From Tetragonia tetragonoides (taxonomy: Eukaryota; Streptophyta; Magnoliopsida; Caryophyllales; Aizoaceae): 64,000 bases of DNA. Below the pieces are notes generated by a model, which was not told the DNA's origin, ran no database searches, and saw nothing but the letters and a program-made list of their open reading frames with translations. The position numbers and the translations under genes are program-made. Positions 1 to 10,885 of this stretch are shown here, one piece after another. The stretch is from the NCBI GenBank assembly GCA_038025085.1, contig CM076151.1:9057001-9121000 (forward strand). The letters run 5' to 3'. The stretch's first letter is position 1. Each line of letters opens with the position of its first letter.

Positions 1-824
1 ATTATACATCCACACCTTAGATCGAACGTCAACAAACGAAGATGGAGCCTATGCTGGGAATGTTTTTACAAAAACAGTGTTATCGCTTTTTGAGTCCAAC
101 ACTCAATTGACATTGAAAACAATTCCCTCCATTACCGAAGGTCTCAACGAGTTGGGCGATCTTGAGCTCTACAGGTTTGATAAGTATTTCAAGATTTTAA
201 AGCATGCTTCTACGTTTCCATGCTTTATGTTATGGACATCAACGGGGAAATTGTTTGTGGTTCACAAGATTTACGATATAATGCTAAATAAATTTGGCCG
301 CAATGAGGAACATCTAGTAGGATTAGAAGCCGAAGAAGAACAAGATAATGCATATGAAGTTCATGTCGGTGATGGTGATCATGAAGTTCATGTAGGTGAT
401 GATGATGGTGACTTAGACCCACTGGTAGTAGTAGAAGATGACTATGATGAGCACTTAGTAACCTCCACGACGATATTACAAGACGATGTTTATCCAAGTA
501 TTCATGGTCGATACTGAGAATGGGCATGTGTCTAGGTTGTCTAGACTCGACGATGATGATGCTATCTTTGTAGGTAAGCAAGGGTCTTTCTCAGTGTCTT
601 CCCGTGATTTCGATGACAGCATTGGCAGTAATAATATTCAAGGCAATTGCATCTACTTCTTAGAAAATGAGGACTATCTTGATGAGGTGAATGAGGTTGC
701 TCCCTATGTATCTCGTGAGCTTGGGATCTTTGATCTAAACACTGGCGATATTAAGAGATGCATTCCTAGTATCTCTTTACCTATTCTCTCTAGCATGCTT
801 TGGTTCACTCCTAGTCCTTGTTAA
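1..824 (+). pseudogene. DUF295 / F-box-type protein gene, 3' part, frameshifted
   Basis: The gene enters from the left edge; frame 2 is open from base 2. It first encodes a region typical of DUF295 (KIB1-4 beta-propeller) proteins. An unusually acidic Asp/Glu/His insert follows at about 325-450, with a repeated EVHVGD motif at about 355-395. Frame 2 stops at 515-517. The expected continuation (VDTENGHVSRL, then AIFVGKQGSFSVSS and IYFLE) is in frame 3 from 486 to 824. One extra base near 485-490 would explain this. DUF295 genes form large, fast-turning families of F-box adaptors with little-studied roles, and broken copies are common. A sequencing error is the alternative. A young copia element lies 66 bp downstream. 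Confidence 0.7.
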
Positions 825-890
825 ATTAAGCACCATACTCGTCATATTTTCAGTTCAATAAGTCTTTAACGGAGAATAAGGGTTACTTAT

Positions 891-1572
891 TGTTGAGGTA
901 ACGCCCCAAATACCAAATAATATTTAGTTGTGTTTTATTTTAGTTTTGTAAAGAAATAAAATAAAACAAAAGAAAAAGAAAAAAAAAGAAAGAAAAGGAA
1001 ATTGGAAGTTGCCTTGGTGAAGAGGTTGACAGTAAGTTGAAGACTTTGAAGGCAAAAGCCTTTGATTGATTATAAAAGCCGTTGCAAACAAAAGGACGGC
1101 ATGTGAGAGAGCCGAAACAAAGCAAAGAAAAGCCGTAAGAACAAACAGCCGAAGACAAAGAAAGGGAGAGCCAGTGAGTGAGAGACAAACAAAGAGGTTT
1201 GTTCCAGTTCACGGTTGATTCGGCTTGTTCGTGTGAAGATAATCAGAGTATTCGGATCGGTCATCGGCAGATATTTGTGGGTGTATCTTTGGTTTTGTGG
1301 GAGTACCAAATTGAGTTAGGGTTTGCCAATTTGTACTAATACCAAAGATAGATTGTCTACTTGTTGATTGATCTTGTGATTGTTGCCGATTGTACTCTTG
1401 ATTATTATAGTGGATTATTGTTTAGTGCGTGGAGATCCGCACCGTGGTTTTTCCCCTAATTGAGAGGGGTTTTCCACGTAAAATTGTTTGTGTTGTTTTT
1501 GGGTTCTTGCACTTTATTTTTCCGATTTTCTATTGTTGTGATTGTGGGTAAATACCGTAGTTTTTCCCAACA
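891..1572 (+). repeat. 5' LTR of the copia element
   Basis: 682-bp direct repeat, TGTTGAGG...CCCAACA. It differs from the right LTR only at 1254. A TATAAAA box at 1071-1077 is the likely promoter of the element RNA. The purine-rich stretch at 957-1000 and the CCCC/GGGG inverted pair near 1454-1470 are identical in both copies. Confidence 0.95.
1071..1077 (+). promoter_or_regulatory. TATA box in 5' LTR
   Basis: TATAAAA lies 180 bp into the LTR, at a position typical for the U3/R border of plant copia elements. It is repeated at 3181-3187 in the right LTR. The start site itself cannot be seen. Confidence 0.5.
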
Positions 1573-1573
1573 G

Positions 1574-1585
1574 TGGTATCAGAGC
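1574..1585 (+). other. Primer-binding site (initiator tRNA-Met)
   Basis: TGGTATCAGAGC begins one base after the left LTR. This is the usual plant copia primer site, complementary to the 3' end of initiator tRNA-Met. The gypsy element at 48582-53884 has the same 12-mer on the minus strand. Confidence 0.93.
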
Positions 1586-1656
1586 TTTTGGTTGTAGGAT
1601 CGGTGGTGGGAAAATTACTGTATTTATTGAAGGAGGAATTATTTTGTGCAAGTAAC

Positions 1657-3006
1657 ATGTCTGGTAGTATGCCCAAATATGATATCCCTTTGTTTGATGG
1701 TAAAATTAATTTTACTGTGTGGAAGAGTACAGTTGAGGATTTGTTGGTTCAACAAAATTTAGATGAGGCTTTAGATGAGACAAAGCCTAGTGGGGTGACC
1801 GATGCCCAATGGACATCGAAGAAGAAGAAAGCTGTCAGTACTATTAGATTAGCTATGGCTCCGGAGATCAAGTATAATTACTTGACTGAGACAGATCCAA
1901 AGAAGTTGTTGGATAAGCTCCAGAGTGTATATGCATCAAAGTCACTGACTAACAAGCTTTGTTTGAGATATGAGTTGTACCAGCTAAAGATGGAGCAAGG
2001 TACAGCGTTGCAGGACCACATTAATAACTTTAACCAGCTAGTATGTCAGTTGAGAAATGCAGATGAGAAGATCTCTGATCAAGAGGAGGCATTGTTATTG
2101 TTGGCTTCACTACCTAAGTCCTACAGGCCAATTGTGCAGACATTACTTGTAGGGAGGACAGAGATTACACTAGATGAAGCAATGACAGTGTTGAGAGAGA
2201 ATGATCGGATGATGTTGCAGGTTGATGGTGTATCTTCTAGTGATGGGGGAGATAGAGTACTAGCTGCGGAGGTGTCCGAAAGAGGGAAGAATCATGAGAG
2301 GAGAGGAGGTGGCCCGAGAAGTAGATCAAAGTCGCGCGCGAGAGACTTTAGTAACGTGGAGTGTTACTATTGTGGTGAGAAGGGTCATATTCAGAGTCGT
2401 TGCCCAAAGATGAGAGATGATTTGAAGAGTTTCAAGCAGCTGCAAGAGAAGATGGGTAAGACCAAAATTGATAATGATAGCGGTTCCTCTAATGTGGCTA
2501 TGTCTTGTGGTGGTAATAAAGAGTTGTTCTTGGCTAGTAACGATGAGGGGAAGGAAAGCCAAGAGAGTTGGGTGTTGGACTCCGGCGCTTCGGTTCATAT
2601 TTGTAGAGACCATGCTATGTTTGATACTTTGTGCCAAGATGGTGAGTATGGTGACATTAACATGGGGAGTGGTAAGTCGAAGGCCAAAGGGATGGGAAGC
2701 ATCCGCATTGAGCTTCATGGTGGTGTGACTAGAACCTTCCACAATGTGAGGTATGTACCCGATGCTCGTGTTAACGTGATTTCGTTGGGTGAGTTGACAT
2801 CGCAAGGATGTAGATACATTGGTACGGGAAGGTGGTGCAAAGTGTATCGTGGTGCTACTTTGATTGTGCAAGGAAAGAAGGCGGAGAACAACTTGTGTTA
2901 TGTTGAGGGTCATTGCATAGGGAGGAGCAAGACCGTGAAGAAAAAGGTCCGTTTCTCGGACAAGGTGGAAGTATTTGGTGATTTGGGTCGAGGGAGGATT
3001 TGTTGA
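1657..3006 (+). CDS. Copia Gag-protease polyprotein
   Basis: One open frame of 449 residues from ATG 1657 (MSGSMPKYDIPLFDG). The frame is open further upstream, but only through the primer-binding site, with no ATG. Residues about 10-200 are the copia Gag (UBN2-like) core. About 215-230 is an Arg/Ser-rich basic stretch. A CCHC zinc knuckle follows with C236, C239, H244 and C249. The aspartic protease motif LDSGAS has its catalytic Asp at residue 308, followed by the usual GAG-pre-integrase-like segment. The protein ends in a basic tail (KKKVRFSDKVEV) and then meets the right LTR. The stop TGA (3004-3006) is made of LTR bases. There are no internal stops, so Gag and perhaps an active protease could still be made. 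Integrase and reverse transcriptase are missing. Confidence 0.9.
   Translation: MSGSMPKYDIPLFDGKINFTVWKSTVEDLLVQQNLDEALDETKPSGVTDAQWTSKKKKAVSTIRLAMAPEIKYNYLTETDPKKLLDKLQSVYASKSLTNKLCLRYELYQLKMEQGTALQDHINNFNQLVCQLRNADEKISDQEEALLLLASLPKSYRPIVQTLLVGRTEITLDEAMTVLRENDRMMLQVDGVSSSDGGDRVLAAEVSERGKNHERRGGGPRSRSKSRARDFSNVECYYCGEKGHIQSRCPKMRDDLKSFKQLQEKMGKTKIDNDSGSSNVAMSCGGNKELFLASNDEGKESQESWVLDSGASVHICRDHAMFDTLCQDGEYGDINMGSGKSKAKGMGSIRIELHGGVTRTFHNVRYVPDARVNVISLGELTSQGCRYIGTGRWCKVYRGATLIVQGKKAENNLCYVEGHCIGRSKTVKKKVRFSDKVEVFGDLGRGRIC
2990..2998 (+). other. Polypurine tract
   Basis: The purine run GAGGGAGGA stands two bases before the right LTR, where plus-strand DNA synthesis is primed. It overlaps the last codons of gag-protease. 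Confidence 0.75.
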
Positions 3007-3682
3007 GGTAACGCCCCAAATACCAAATAATATTTAGTTGTGTTTTATTTTAGTTTTGTAAAGAAATAAAATAAAACAAAAGAAAAAGAAAAAAAAAGAA
3101 AGAAAAGGAAATTGGAAGTTGCCTTGGTGAAGAGGTTGACAGTAAGTTGAAGACTTTGAAGGCAAAAGCCTTTGATTGATTATAAAAGCCGTTGCAAACA
3201 AAAGGACGGCATGTGAGAGAGCCGAAACAAAGCAAAGAAAAGCCGTAAGAACAAACAGCCGAAGACAAAGAAAGGGAGAGCCAGTGAGTGAGAGACAAAC
3301 AAAGAGGTTTGTTCCAGTTCACGGTTGATTCGGCTTGTTCGTGTGAAGATAATCAGAGTATTCAGATCGGTCATCGGCAGATATTTGTGGGTGTATCTTT
3401 GGTTTTGTGGGAGTACCAAATTGAGTTAGGGTTTGCCAATTTGTACTAATACCAAAGATAGATTGTCTACTTGTTGATTGATCTTGTGATTGTTGCCGAT
3501 TGTACTCTTGATTATTATAGTGGATTATTGTTTAGTGCGTGGAGATCCGCACCGTGGTTTTTCCCCTAATTGAGAGGGGTTTTCCACGTAAAATTGTTTG
3601 TGTTGTTTTTGGGTTCTTGCACTTTATTTTTCCGATTTTCTATTGTTGTGATTGTGGGTAAATACCGTAGTTTTTCCCAACA
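3001..3682 (+). repeat. 3' LTR of the copia element
   Basis: 682 bp, identical to the left LTR except A at 3364. It supplies the stop codon of the gag-protease frame. The target duplication CTTAT follows directly. Confidence 0.95.
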
Positions 3683-3687
3683 CTTAT

Positions 3688-4344
3688 TGTCCAAAAGTCA
3701 CCGTTGTAAAAGTGGCTATGTCTCACCACGTAATGGTCATATACAATTTTTTTTGTGTTTTCAATTTGTAGCATCATTTTACTCCAAGTTAGAGTATATT
3801 TTCAATAAAGAGTTATATTTACTTTTTTCTTGGTGTAATATTTGATTGTTGTACACCGTTAATTTAAGATGTAGTAGATCCAGACATAAATCTTGGTGGA
3901 AGCACCACATATTTAACAAAATATATGTAAAACTAAAACAAAATTAAATTAAATGATAACAAAGTATAAAAGACTCGAAACAAAATATGTTCTACCATTG
4001 TTCTCCAATCTCCACCAATTTCGTGTTTTAGAAGTGATTTATTATGAATTTATGATTGATGTCGTGTGACCTTAGATAAATGATAATTATCCCCTCTTAA
4101 TTAGTTTCCACCCCTGAATAAGTTGTACTATAACTTTGTTTGTTATGCCTCACCTTTAATTCCCTAAAAATTCACATATTTAGGTGCCAATCATTTCACT
4201 AAAATCATGCTTCTCTTTCTCCTCTCACCATGCCATGTCCTTCATTCACTCCCCCTTTTCCTGGTTATGTCCTGCCCTCTCTCCCCCTGGCTTCCCTCCT
4301 CCTGTGAAGACAAACTGGATAGAGAATAACAACATTTAATAGTA
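3688..4344. other. Intergenic; upstream region of malectin-LRR gene
   Basis: AT-rich sequence with no recognisable coding. A pyrimidine-rich stretch at about 4205-4310 lies just upstream of ATG 4345 and is probably the leader of the next gene. No clear TATA box was assigned. Confidence 0.5.
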
Positions 4345-7300
4345 ATGTTCATCTCTGTCTTCATTCTATGGCTTGTTAGCATCCCTTTCTCGGTTATTCA
4401 TGCCGATCTTCCTGCCCCTCGAGGTAATTTTACATGATCTCGATTTATTTCTTCGATCTTCGATTTACATTTTCAATACTTGAAACATGTTGCTCTTTTA
4501 ACTCTTTTTCCTAAAAGGGGACGACGTCATTGATTTTATACTCCCTCCGTCACAATTTCATGTTACTAATGCTACTCGAAATCTCATATAGACCAATATG
4601 ATTATATGACCATGAGAAATAGTTATATCAATGTTAAATGTTGAAAAATAATGTAATTTTGTATCATTTAAAATGTCAAAGTACCATATAAGGAGGGGAC
4701 AATATATAAGAGGTTAGTATATTTCTCAACCTTTAATGAAAAATGCATAAAATCGCTAACTTGGATGCAGGATTTCTCTTAAACTGTGGCTCGACCGAGA
4801 ACATAGACATCGGAGGCCTAAAATACGTACCAGACAATGGTTTCATATTCACAGGAAATGGAACAGCTGTGAAAAGCCATAGCACTAATGGTGAAATAGT
4901 GTCTATCTTATCTAAAGTGAGGTTTTTCCCGGACAATTCAGCTCGCAAGAGTTGCTATACATTTCCAGTGACTAAAGGTGCTAAGTACCTAGTTAGGACC
5001 ACTTACTTCTATGGCGAGTTTGATGGAAGTAAACAACCACCAATTTTCGACCAAATAATCGATGGGACTAAGTGGAGTGTTGTCAATACAACCGAGGATT
5101 ATGCTAAGGGCCTCGCTTCCTATTATGAGCTCGTGGTGGCTGCCCATAGTAAGGTCCTCTGCCTTTGCTTGGCGAGAAATGAACACACTAGTGCCGATTC
5201 TAGTCCATTCATATCGGCCTTAGAAGTCATGTTCCTTGATGACTCCTTGTATAAGTCTGTTGATTTTCGAAAGTATGCACTTACTACAGTTGCTCGCCAT
5301 ACCTTTGGTAAGGGTGGTGGTAATCATAATATTGAAGAGGCTGGCTTTATCAGGTACAAAGCTATCAATTCGTGTTAGTTTGTGTTTCAACTTGTGACGA
5401 TTTTGAGTTGTGAACACTTATCAATTGTTACACTCTAATGAACAAAGTTATAATGAACATATATGACAGTAAATTTGAAACAAATCAAAATATACAGAAA
5501 GTAGGACATCTGCTTCATATGCATGACAAATTAAATTGGTCAAGTAATTATCCATGTCTAATTCAGATTGCGCATGTTCATCATATTCATGTATTATCGC
5601 AAATTGATTATAGTGTACATATTCCTTCACAAGTTGATTGAATATTTGGAGACTAGCTATCCAGATGATGAATTCCACCGGTTATGGCAACCATTCAAAG
5701 ATACAAATCCAATAGTGGAATGCCAATCAAACGTAACGCCTTCAGATTTCTGGAACATGCCACCAAGCAAGGCCTTAAACTCAGCAATCACGACGAGCAG
5801 AGGGAAAACTCTTCAACTCCATTGGCCACCAATATCGTTGCCTGGGAGCAACTACCACCTATCGCTCTATTTCCAAGATAACCGACACCCAAGTCCTTAC
5901 AGCTGGAGAGTGTTCAATGTTCTAGTTAATGGCGAAACCTTTTATGCCAAGCTCAATGTCACGACGAGTGGGGTAAATGTCTATGCAACTCAATGGCCTC
6001 TCTCTGGTCAGACTCAGATCACTCTTACCCCAGAGAAAGATATCCCTGTTGGTCCTGTCATTAATGCAGGGGAAATTTTCCAAATACTCCCTCTTACTGG
6101 AAGAACTAATTCTAGGGATGGTAATTACTTCCTTCGCGTATACATATGTTCATTTTTTCATCCAAAAGATTATAGTTTGTGTGGAAAACTAATAATTTGT
6201 TATACAAAACCAATGTTCATAATTGAACTTGGTTAATACTTTTGTCTCTAGTCAGACAGTAACATTGATCTCAAGAAAAATGGTCTGTTTCTGTGGTATT
6301 CGTTTCAGTTTATGCAAGCCTCATGAAGTACTTGAATGAATTGCAGCCACAGCTATAGAAGACATGAGCAGAAGCTTCAACAATCCACCTATTGACTGGA
6401 GCGCAGATCCTTGCTTGCCTCGACAAAACTCATGGACCGGTGTTACATGTTCTCAAACAAACGACTTTGCTCGTGTTACCACCTTGTAATACACTTTCAC
6501 TTATAGAACTTGCAAGTACTGTATAGAAGACCATAGTTCCTAGTCTTAGTTGTTGCTAATAATGTTCATCTTCATCGAATCCACTTATTCACCATTTTTG
6601 ATTGACAATGTAGAAATCTGACTGGCAAAGGGATCGCTGGAACATTATCGCCAAGCACTGGAAATCTAACTGCAATTGTCCATCTGTAAGAAAGACAACT
6701 ATATAATCTCGTGATTCAAATGCATTCATTTTTCATGTTATATGCTATAATCAAAAAAATTTGTTTGCTATATAGGTGGCTTGGGAATAACAAGCTCACA
6801 GGTTCACTCCCGGACATGAGCGCCATGCATCTACTAGAAACCTTGTAAGTAGTTACTTTGTCATCTATAATACTGCTTAATACATGAATACCGCGGTAAT
6901 CTAGAATAATATTAGTGCAGTACTAATCTTCATTTCACCTGTATAATACTCAGGCATTTGGAGAATAATCAGCTTGAAGGATCAATACCGGAATCATTAG
7001 GAACTCTACCGCGTATTCGTGAGATGTATTATACACACATATTGTCATTGTAACATAAGCATGATTTCTTTCAAATGTTCAGTTATTATCTCTATCCTTG
7101 TCTGTTTAGTTTTGCTAATTCATTTGGAACTCTTACTTGTAATGGCAGATATCTCCAAAACAACAAGTTTAAAGGTGACATCCCTAAAAGTCTAAAGAAT
7201 CGGCAGGGTGTTAACGTTCGGTAAATGGAAGCTTCAACTTTTTCCAAATTTATGGATAGATATAGCGAAGAAACTAATACTTCGTAATTTCTGATAAAAT

Positions 7301-7352
7301 TGAACTTTTATTTGATGTAAAGATTGGTCATTTTTGGTGCAGGTTAAACTGA
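4345..7352 (+). CDS. Secreted malectin-like domain / LRR protein (no kinase)
   Basis: Nine exons: 4345-4423, 4771-5353, 5657-6120, 6347-6485, 6614-6685, 6776-6844, 6954-7025, 7149-7220, 7343-7352. They join in phase to 519 residues. The first exon is a signal peptide (MFISVFILWLVSIPFSVIHA). Exons 2-3 encode a malectin-like (di-glucose-binding) domain, from FLLNCGSTENIDIGG to the FQILPLTGRTNSRD segment. Exon 4 carries the ADPCLP..SWTGVTCS cap. Exons 5-8 (72, 69, 72, 72 nt) each encode one 23-24-residue LRR. No transmembrane helix or kinase follows, so the product should be a soluble or wall-bound receptor-like protein. The extreme C-terminus is uncertain: exon 9 gives only RLN and a stop, while the next frame runs on to a Cys-containing tail. 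Ligand unknown. Confidence 0.82.
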
Positions 7353-8208
7353 TCAAAGCAAATCATGTGATTGCAAAATGCTTGAAGTGATCTGCTAGAG
7401 GAGGGGAAGAGTGCTTAAGAGCATAGGCTATCTGTTTCAAAACCCACTCCTATTTCAATCAATTTAAAATGAAATGAAAATGAAGTGATTTTAATTTTAA
7501 CTCAAATGTTGATTTTATTATATAGCAAACATTTACCAATTTACTTTCTCTAGTTTCAAATTGGTCACAAACTTGTCAAAAGAGTATTGTTTGCTAATAC
7601 CTCACTAATACGATAATAAGCTCAAGTCATTAACAATGCCATGAGTATATGTCTATACGAATACCGACATTTTTTTTCTTGAATAGGCGAGAAAGTCAAA
7701 CTCTTTGTCACATTACAAGGGGTGTTGCGGCTTAAAGGCCCATTGCATTAAATACCACCGTCAATTCTAAATTAAGGGCGATGAGTCTTGAGCCTATAGA
7801 TTGGAGATGTGAGAGCTCTACCACTTGAACTCCCACATTTTGCTCATATACAAATACCGAGTAGCTCAGCTGATAACATCTCTAAAGTACAAGGAACTTG
7901 TAGATTGCTATCATATTGATTTTGTCGAGTTTGTGTTTTAATTCATGTTAATTCCTAGTCGATCTAAAATATTATTACAAAAATCATATGAAATGAGTAC
8001 GCCCAAAGAGAGCATAATCCTTTTTGCACCGCTGCGATTTATGGTCAAATCAGGTCAAATGGGTCCTACGTGAGGCTTGCCAAAGAAGCCAAAGCCCAAT
8101 TTTCATTCTCTCCCCAATTTTTGCCGCCAAATTTAATTTAGAATGGTCTACTACTAGCTTGCAACTCCTCTCTTTCTCTCTCCTCTTTTTTCCCTCTTTC
8201 TCTCTATA
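7353..8208. other. Intergenic; RAD54 leader with pyrimidine patch
   Basis: 7353-7660 shows nothing. 7668-7850 holds a SINE-like block listed separately. 8160-8208 is a CT-rich leader (CTCTCTTTCTCTCTCC repeats) directly before ATG 8209, a common plant core-promoter/5' UTR Y-patch. Confidence 0.5.
7668..7850 (-). mobile_element. tRNA-derived SINE remnant
   Basis: Read on the minus strand, GTTCAAGTGGTAGAGCTC (about 7813-7831) resembles a pol III box A. A box-B-like GGCTCAAGACTC (about 7784-7796) follows. An A-rich end corresponds to the T run at 7670-7679. No clear target duplication was found, so both borders are approximate. Confidence 0.4.
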
Positions 8209-10831
8209 ATGGAAGACACAGAAGAAGAAGAATCACTCTCTTCAACTTCCTCTGATTCAAGCGAAGAATTCGAAGATGACAATGGCGATGAAGATTTCAA
8301 AATCGTAGATGCCACCGTTGATGACGATTTATGCTCCGAAGAAGATAAGAAGTCTCAAAATGTTGATGCCCTAGTTAGGTAATCTTCAACTTTTCTCCAT
8401 TTGTACCTCAAATTTCTGATTAGCGTTACCTTTTATCTGCTTGAAGTATTTGTTAGCTCGTATATGTAAGTAGGCATTTCATTTTTCGCAATTCGAATTG
8501 CTAATTTCCGTAACCTAGCTTCAATTTTATTTATTTATTTGTTGTTATTGATAATTGTACTGTTAATTATTTGTTAGACTATTTTTGCGCAGTGGAATGA
8601 GATACATTTCAAATTTGTAATAAGATTGATAAATGTACTATTCTTGTTGCTTTACCTTTAATTTTTCTCCATTTTAGGTTAAGTGTGTGTGCCTTTTATC
8701 TGCTTGTAGTATTTGTTTCACTCTAATTTGCAATTAGGTATTCCAGATTTTGCAATTCGAATTGTTAATTTCCATAACCTAACATCTATTATAAGTTTGT
8801 AACCATCTAGGCTATCTTTAACGAATAGAATGACATACATTTCTAATTGGTTGATATATAACTGCTCTTGTTGCTTAATTTCAAGAAACTATTTGAATTC
8901 GTAACCTAATAAATTTGAAATTGATGTGCCTTGGGTTTTTATAGAGGAAACCTAGTTGTGAGTCGACAATCACTGCTTCCACGAGTCCTTTCGGTGTCTG
9001 ATGGTGCAGTAATGGCAAGAAAACCCTTCAAACCACCATTTGCCAAAGGTACGGATGATCAGTTACTTCGACAGCGGCTTTTGGCTCGTAAACGTTTTGT
9101 CCCTTGGCGCTCAACAAGCCCGATTTTGATAGATGTAACAAGCCCTGTGCAACTCCCAACAGTTGTGAAAGTTGAGCAGGAGGAAGAAGTAGCAGTTTTG
9201 CCGCCCGGGATTGAGCCGTTGGTGTTATGGCAACCTGAAGATTCACAGGATGCATATGTTAATTTGACACCTATAGTTGTAGATACCTTGCTTGTTCGTT
9301 TCCTACGACCTCATCAAAGGTATTCCTCTCCACCAATAACATTAATTCTTCATATGGTATCATGAATAGACTCGGTAGCTCATAAGTTTCAGTGTCTATG
9401 TTGGATGGTATTTGTTGCACAGTTGAGAATGCTTTGATAAAAAGTTACTGATGGCTATTGTACTTTGGATGTCCAATATTACTCATTTCCCCCCCCCCCC
9501 ATAGAATAAGTTAAATGGTGTTGATGTTGCAGTTAAAAGCATTGGAACCTACTTTGCCTTTTGTAATGCACGTTGACCGTTGTGTCTAATGTTTGGAAAC
9601 TGTTTCAAGCAGAGAAGGAGTCCAGTTTATGTTTGAATGTGTCTCTGGACTACATAGTGCTGACAATATCTATGGATGCATTTTGGCTGATGACATGGGG
9701 TAAACATCTTAAATCTTACTATGAAAGCAGCCAGCCTCCTTGGTAGCAACTTCGTTAAGGTTGGTATCATTGTTGACAAATCTTTTGCAGTTTGGGGAAG
9801 ACACTGCATTCACATTGCTGTATACGCTTCTCTACCAAGGATTTGATGGAAATGCAATGGTTAAAAAGGCAATTATAGTTACTCCTACCAGTCTTGTGAG
9901 TAACTGGGAGGCAGAAATTAAGAAATGGGTCGGGGATAGAGTTCAGCTCATTGCCCTCTGTGAAAGTAGCCGAGAGGAAGTTGTCTCTGGAATTGACAGG
10001 TTCATAAATCCACGCAGAAAAATACAGGTGAATTGAACATGATTATTTGGTTAATATGATTAAATAATGCTCTGACCTCTCGACAATGTTCCAGGTATTG
10101 ATTGTATCATATGAAACATTTCGAATGCATTCTCAAAGATTCAACCAAACTGGATCATGTGATCTCGTCATATGTGATGAGGCCCACAGGCTGAAGAATG
10201 ACCAGACTATCACGAACAAGGTAAGTAGACATTAGCAAGTTTGCTCTGCATCGCAAACATATTTCTTAGTTTGTCATACTTCTTTTAATTGTGGACCAGT
10301 GGCACTAATCTGAGATAAATATTTGAATATCCTGTGGGGCAGGCATTGGCTTCACTCTTTTGCAAGCGCCGCATCTTGTTGTCGGGTACACCAATGCAGG
10401 TGATTGATTCTTCTGGTTGTTTCTTGACCGAGTTTGGGTGTACTAGTTCCTTTTTCATTTTTGCCCGCGTCATATATTATTGATTTTTATGTGTAGAATG
10501 ACCTTGAAGAGTTTTATGCCATGGTCAACTTCACCAATCCAGGAATCTTAGGTGATGCTGCACATTTCCGACGCTATTATGAGGTGCTTCATCTTCTATA
10601 ATCTATATATCTTATCTTTGGATGGTCACTTAGATCATGTGTAATTTCATAATTTGCGGTGACCAAAATCTTTCAGTCTTTGATGATTGAGCATGTAGCC
10701 ATTCAGCAATGAATAAGTGCTTGAAAAATGTGCCAATATATCAATACAGATCTTGGGAACCATCTAAAACTTATGTTCAGCACCCCAAAATAACCAAGTA
10801 ACTTTCTTAATTTTTGGTGTCCCACCTAAAT

Positions 10832-10885
10832 ACAACAGCAACAACAACAACCCAGTAAGTATCCCGCCTAGGGCGGGGTCTGGGC
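10832..10885 (-). mobile_element. 5'-truncated Au-type SINE, 54 bp
   Basis: Only the 3' end of an Au-like SINE, on the minus strand, ending in a GTTGTTGTTG repeat (plus: CAACAACAAC then CCCAGT). It is flanked by a perfect 14-bp target duplication, TGTCCCACCTAAAT (10818-10831 and 10886-10899). It lies in the intron before RAD54 exon 8. Confidence 0.8.

Larger units (their letters stand above)
891..3682 (+). mobile_element. Ty1/copia LTR retrotransposon with gag-protease only
   Basis: A complete short LTR element of 2,792 bp. Two 682-bp LTRs begin TGTTG and end CAACA. They are flanked by a perfect 5-bp target duplication, CTTAT (886-890 and 3683-3687). A primer-binding site matching initiator tRNA-Met follows the left LTR and a purine tract precedes the right one. 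The internal region is only 1,428 bp. It encodes copia Gag, a zinc knuckle and the start of the aspartic protease. Integrase, reverse transcriptase and RNase H are absent. By eye the LTRs differ at one base (G at 1254, A at 3364), so insertion was very recent. It resembles plant TR-GAG elements, non-autonomous units that keep Gag and borrow Pol. Confidence 0.93.

Noticed and set aside
4541..4700. CTCCCTCCGTCACAATTT start in intron 1 of the malectin-LRR gene, like a Stowaway MITE
   Set aside because: The right side (AAGGAGGGGACA) does not form a convincing inverted repeat, so only half an end can be shown.
9787..9792. Other acceptors to rescue the RAD54 frame after Walker A
   Set aside because: Any nearby AG would delete the GLGKT loop or give a stop; only the TGCAG at 9786-9790 keeps the motif, so the frameshift stands.
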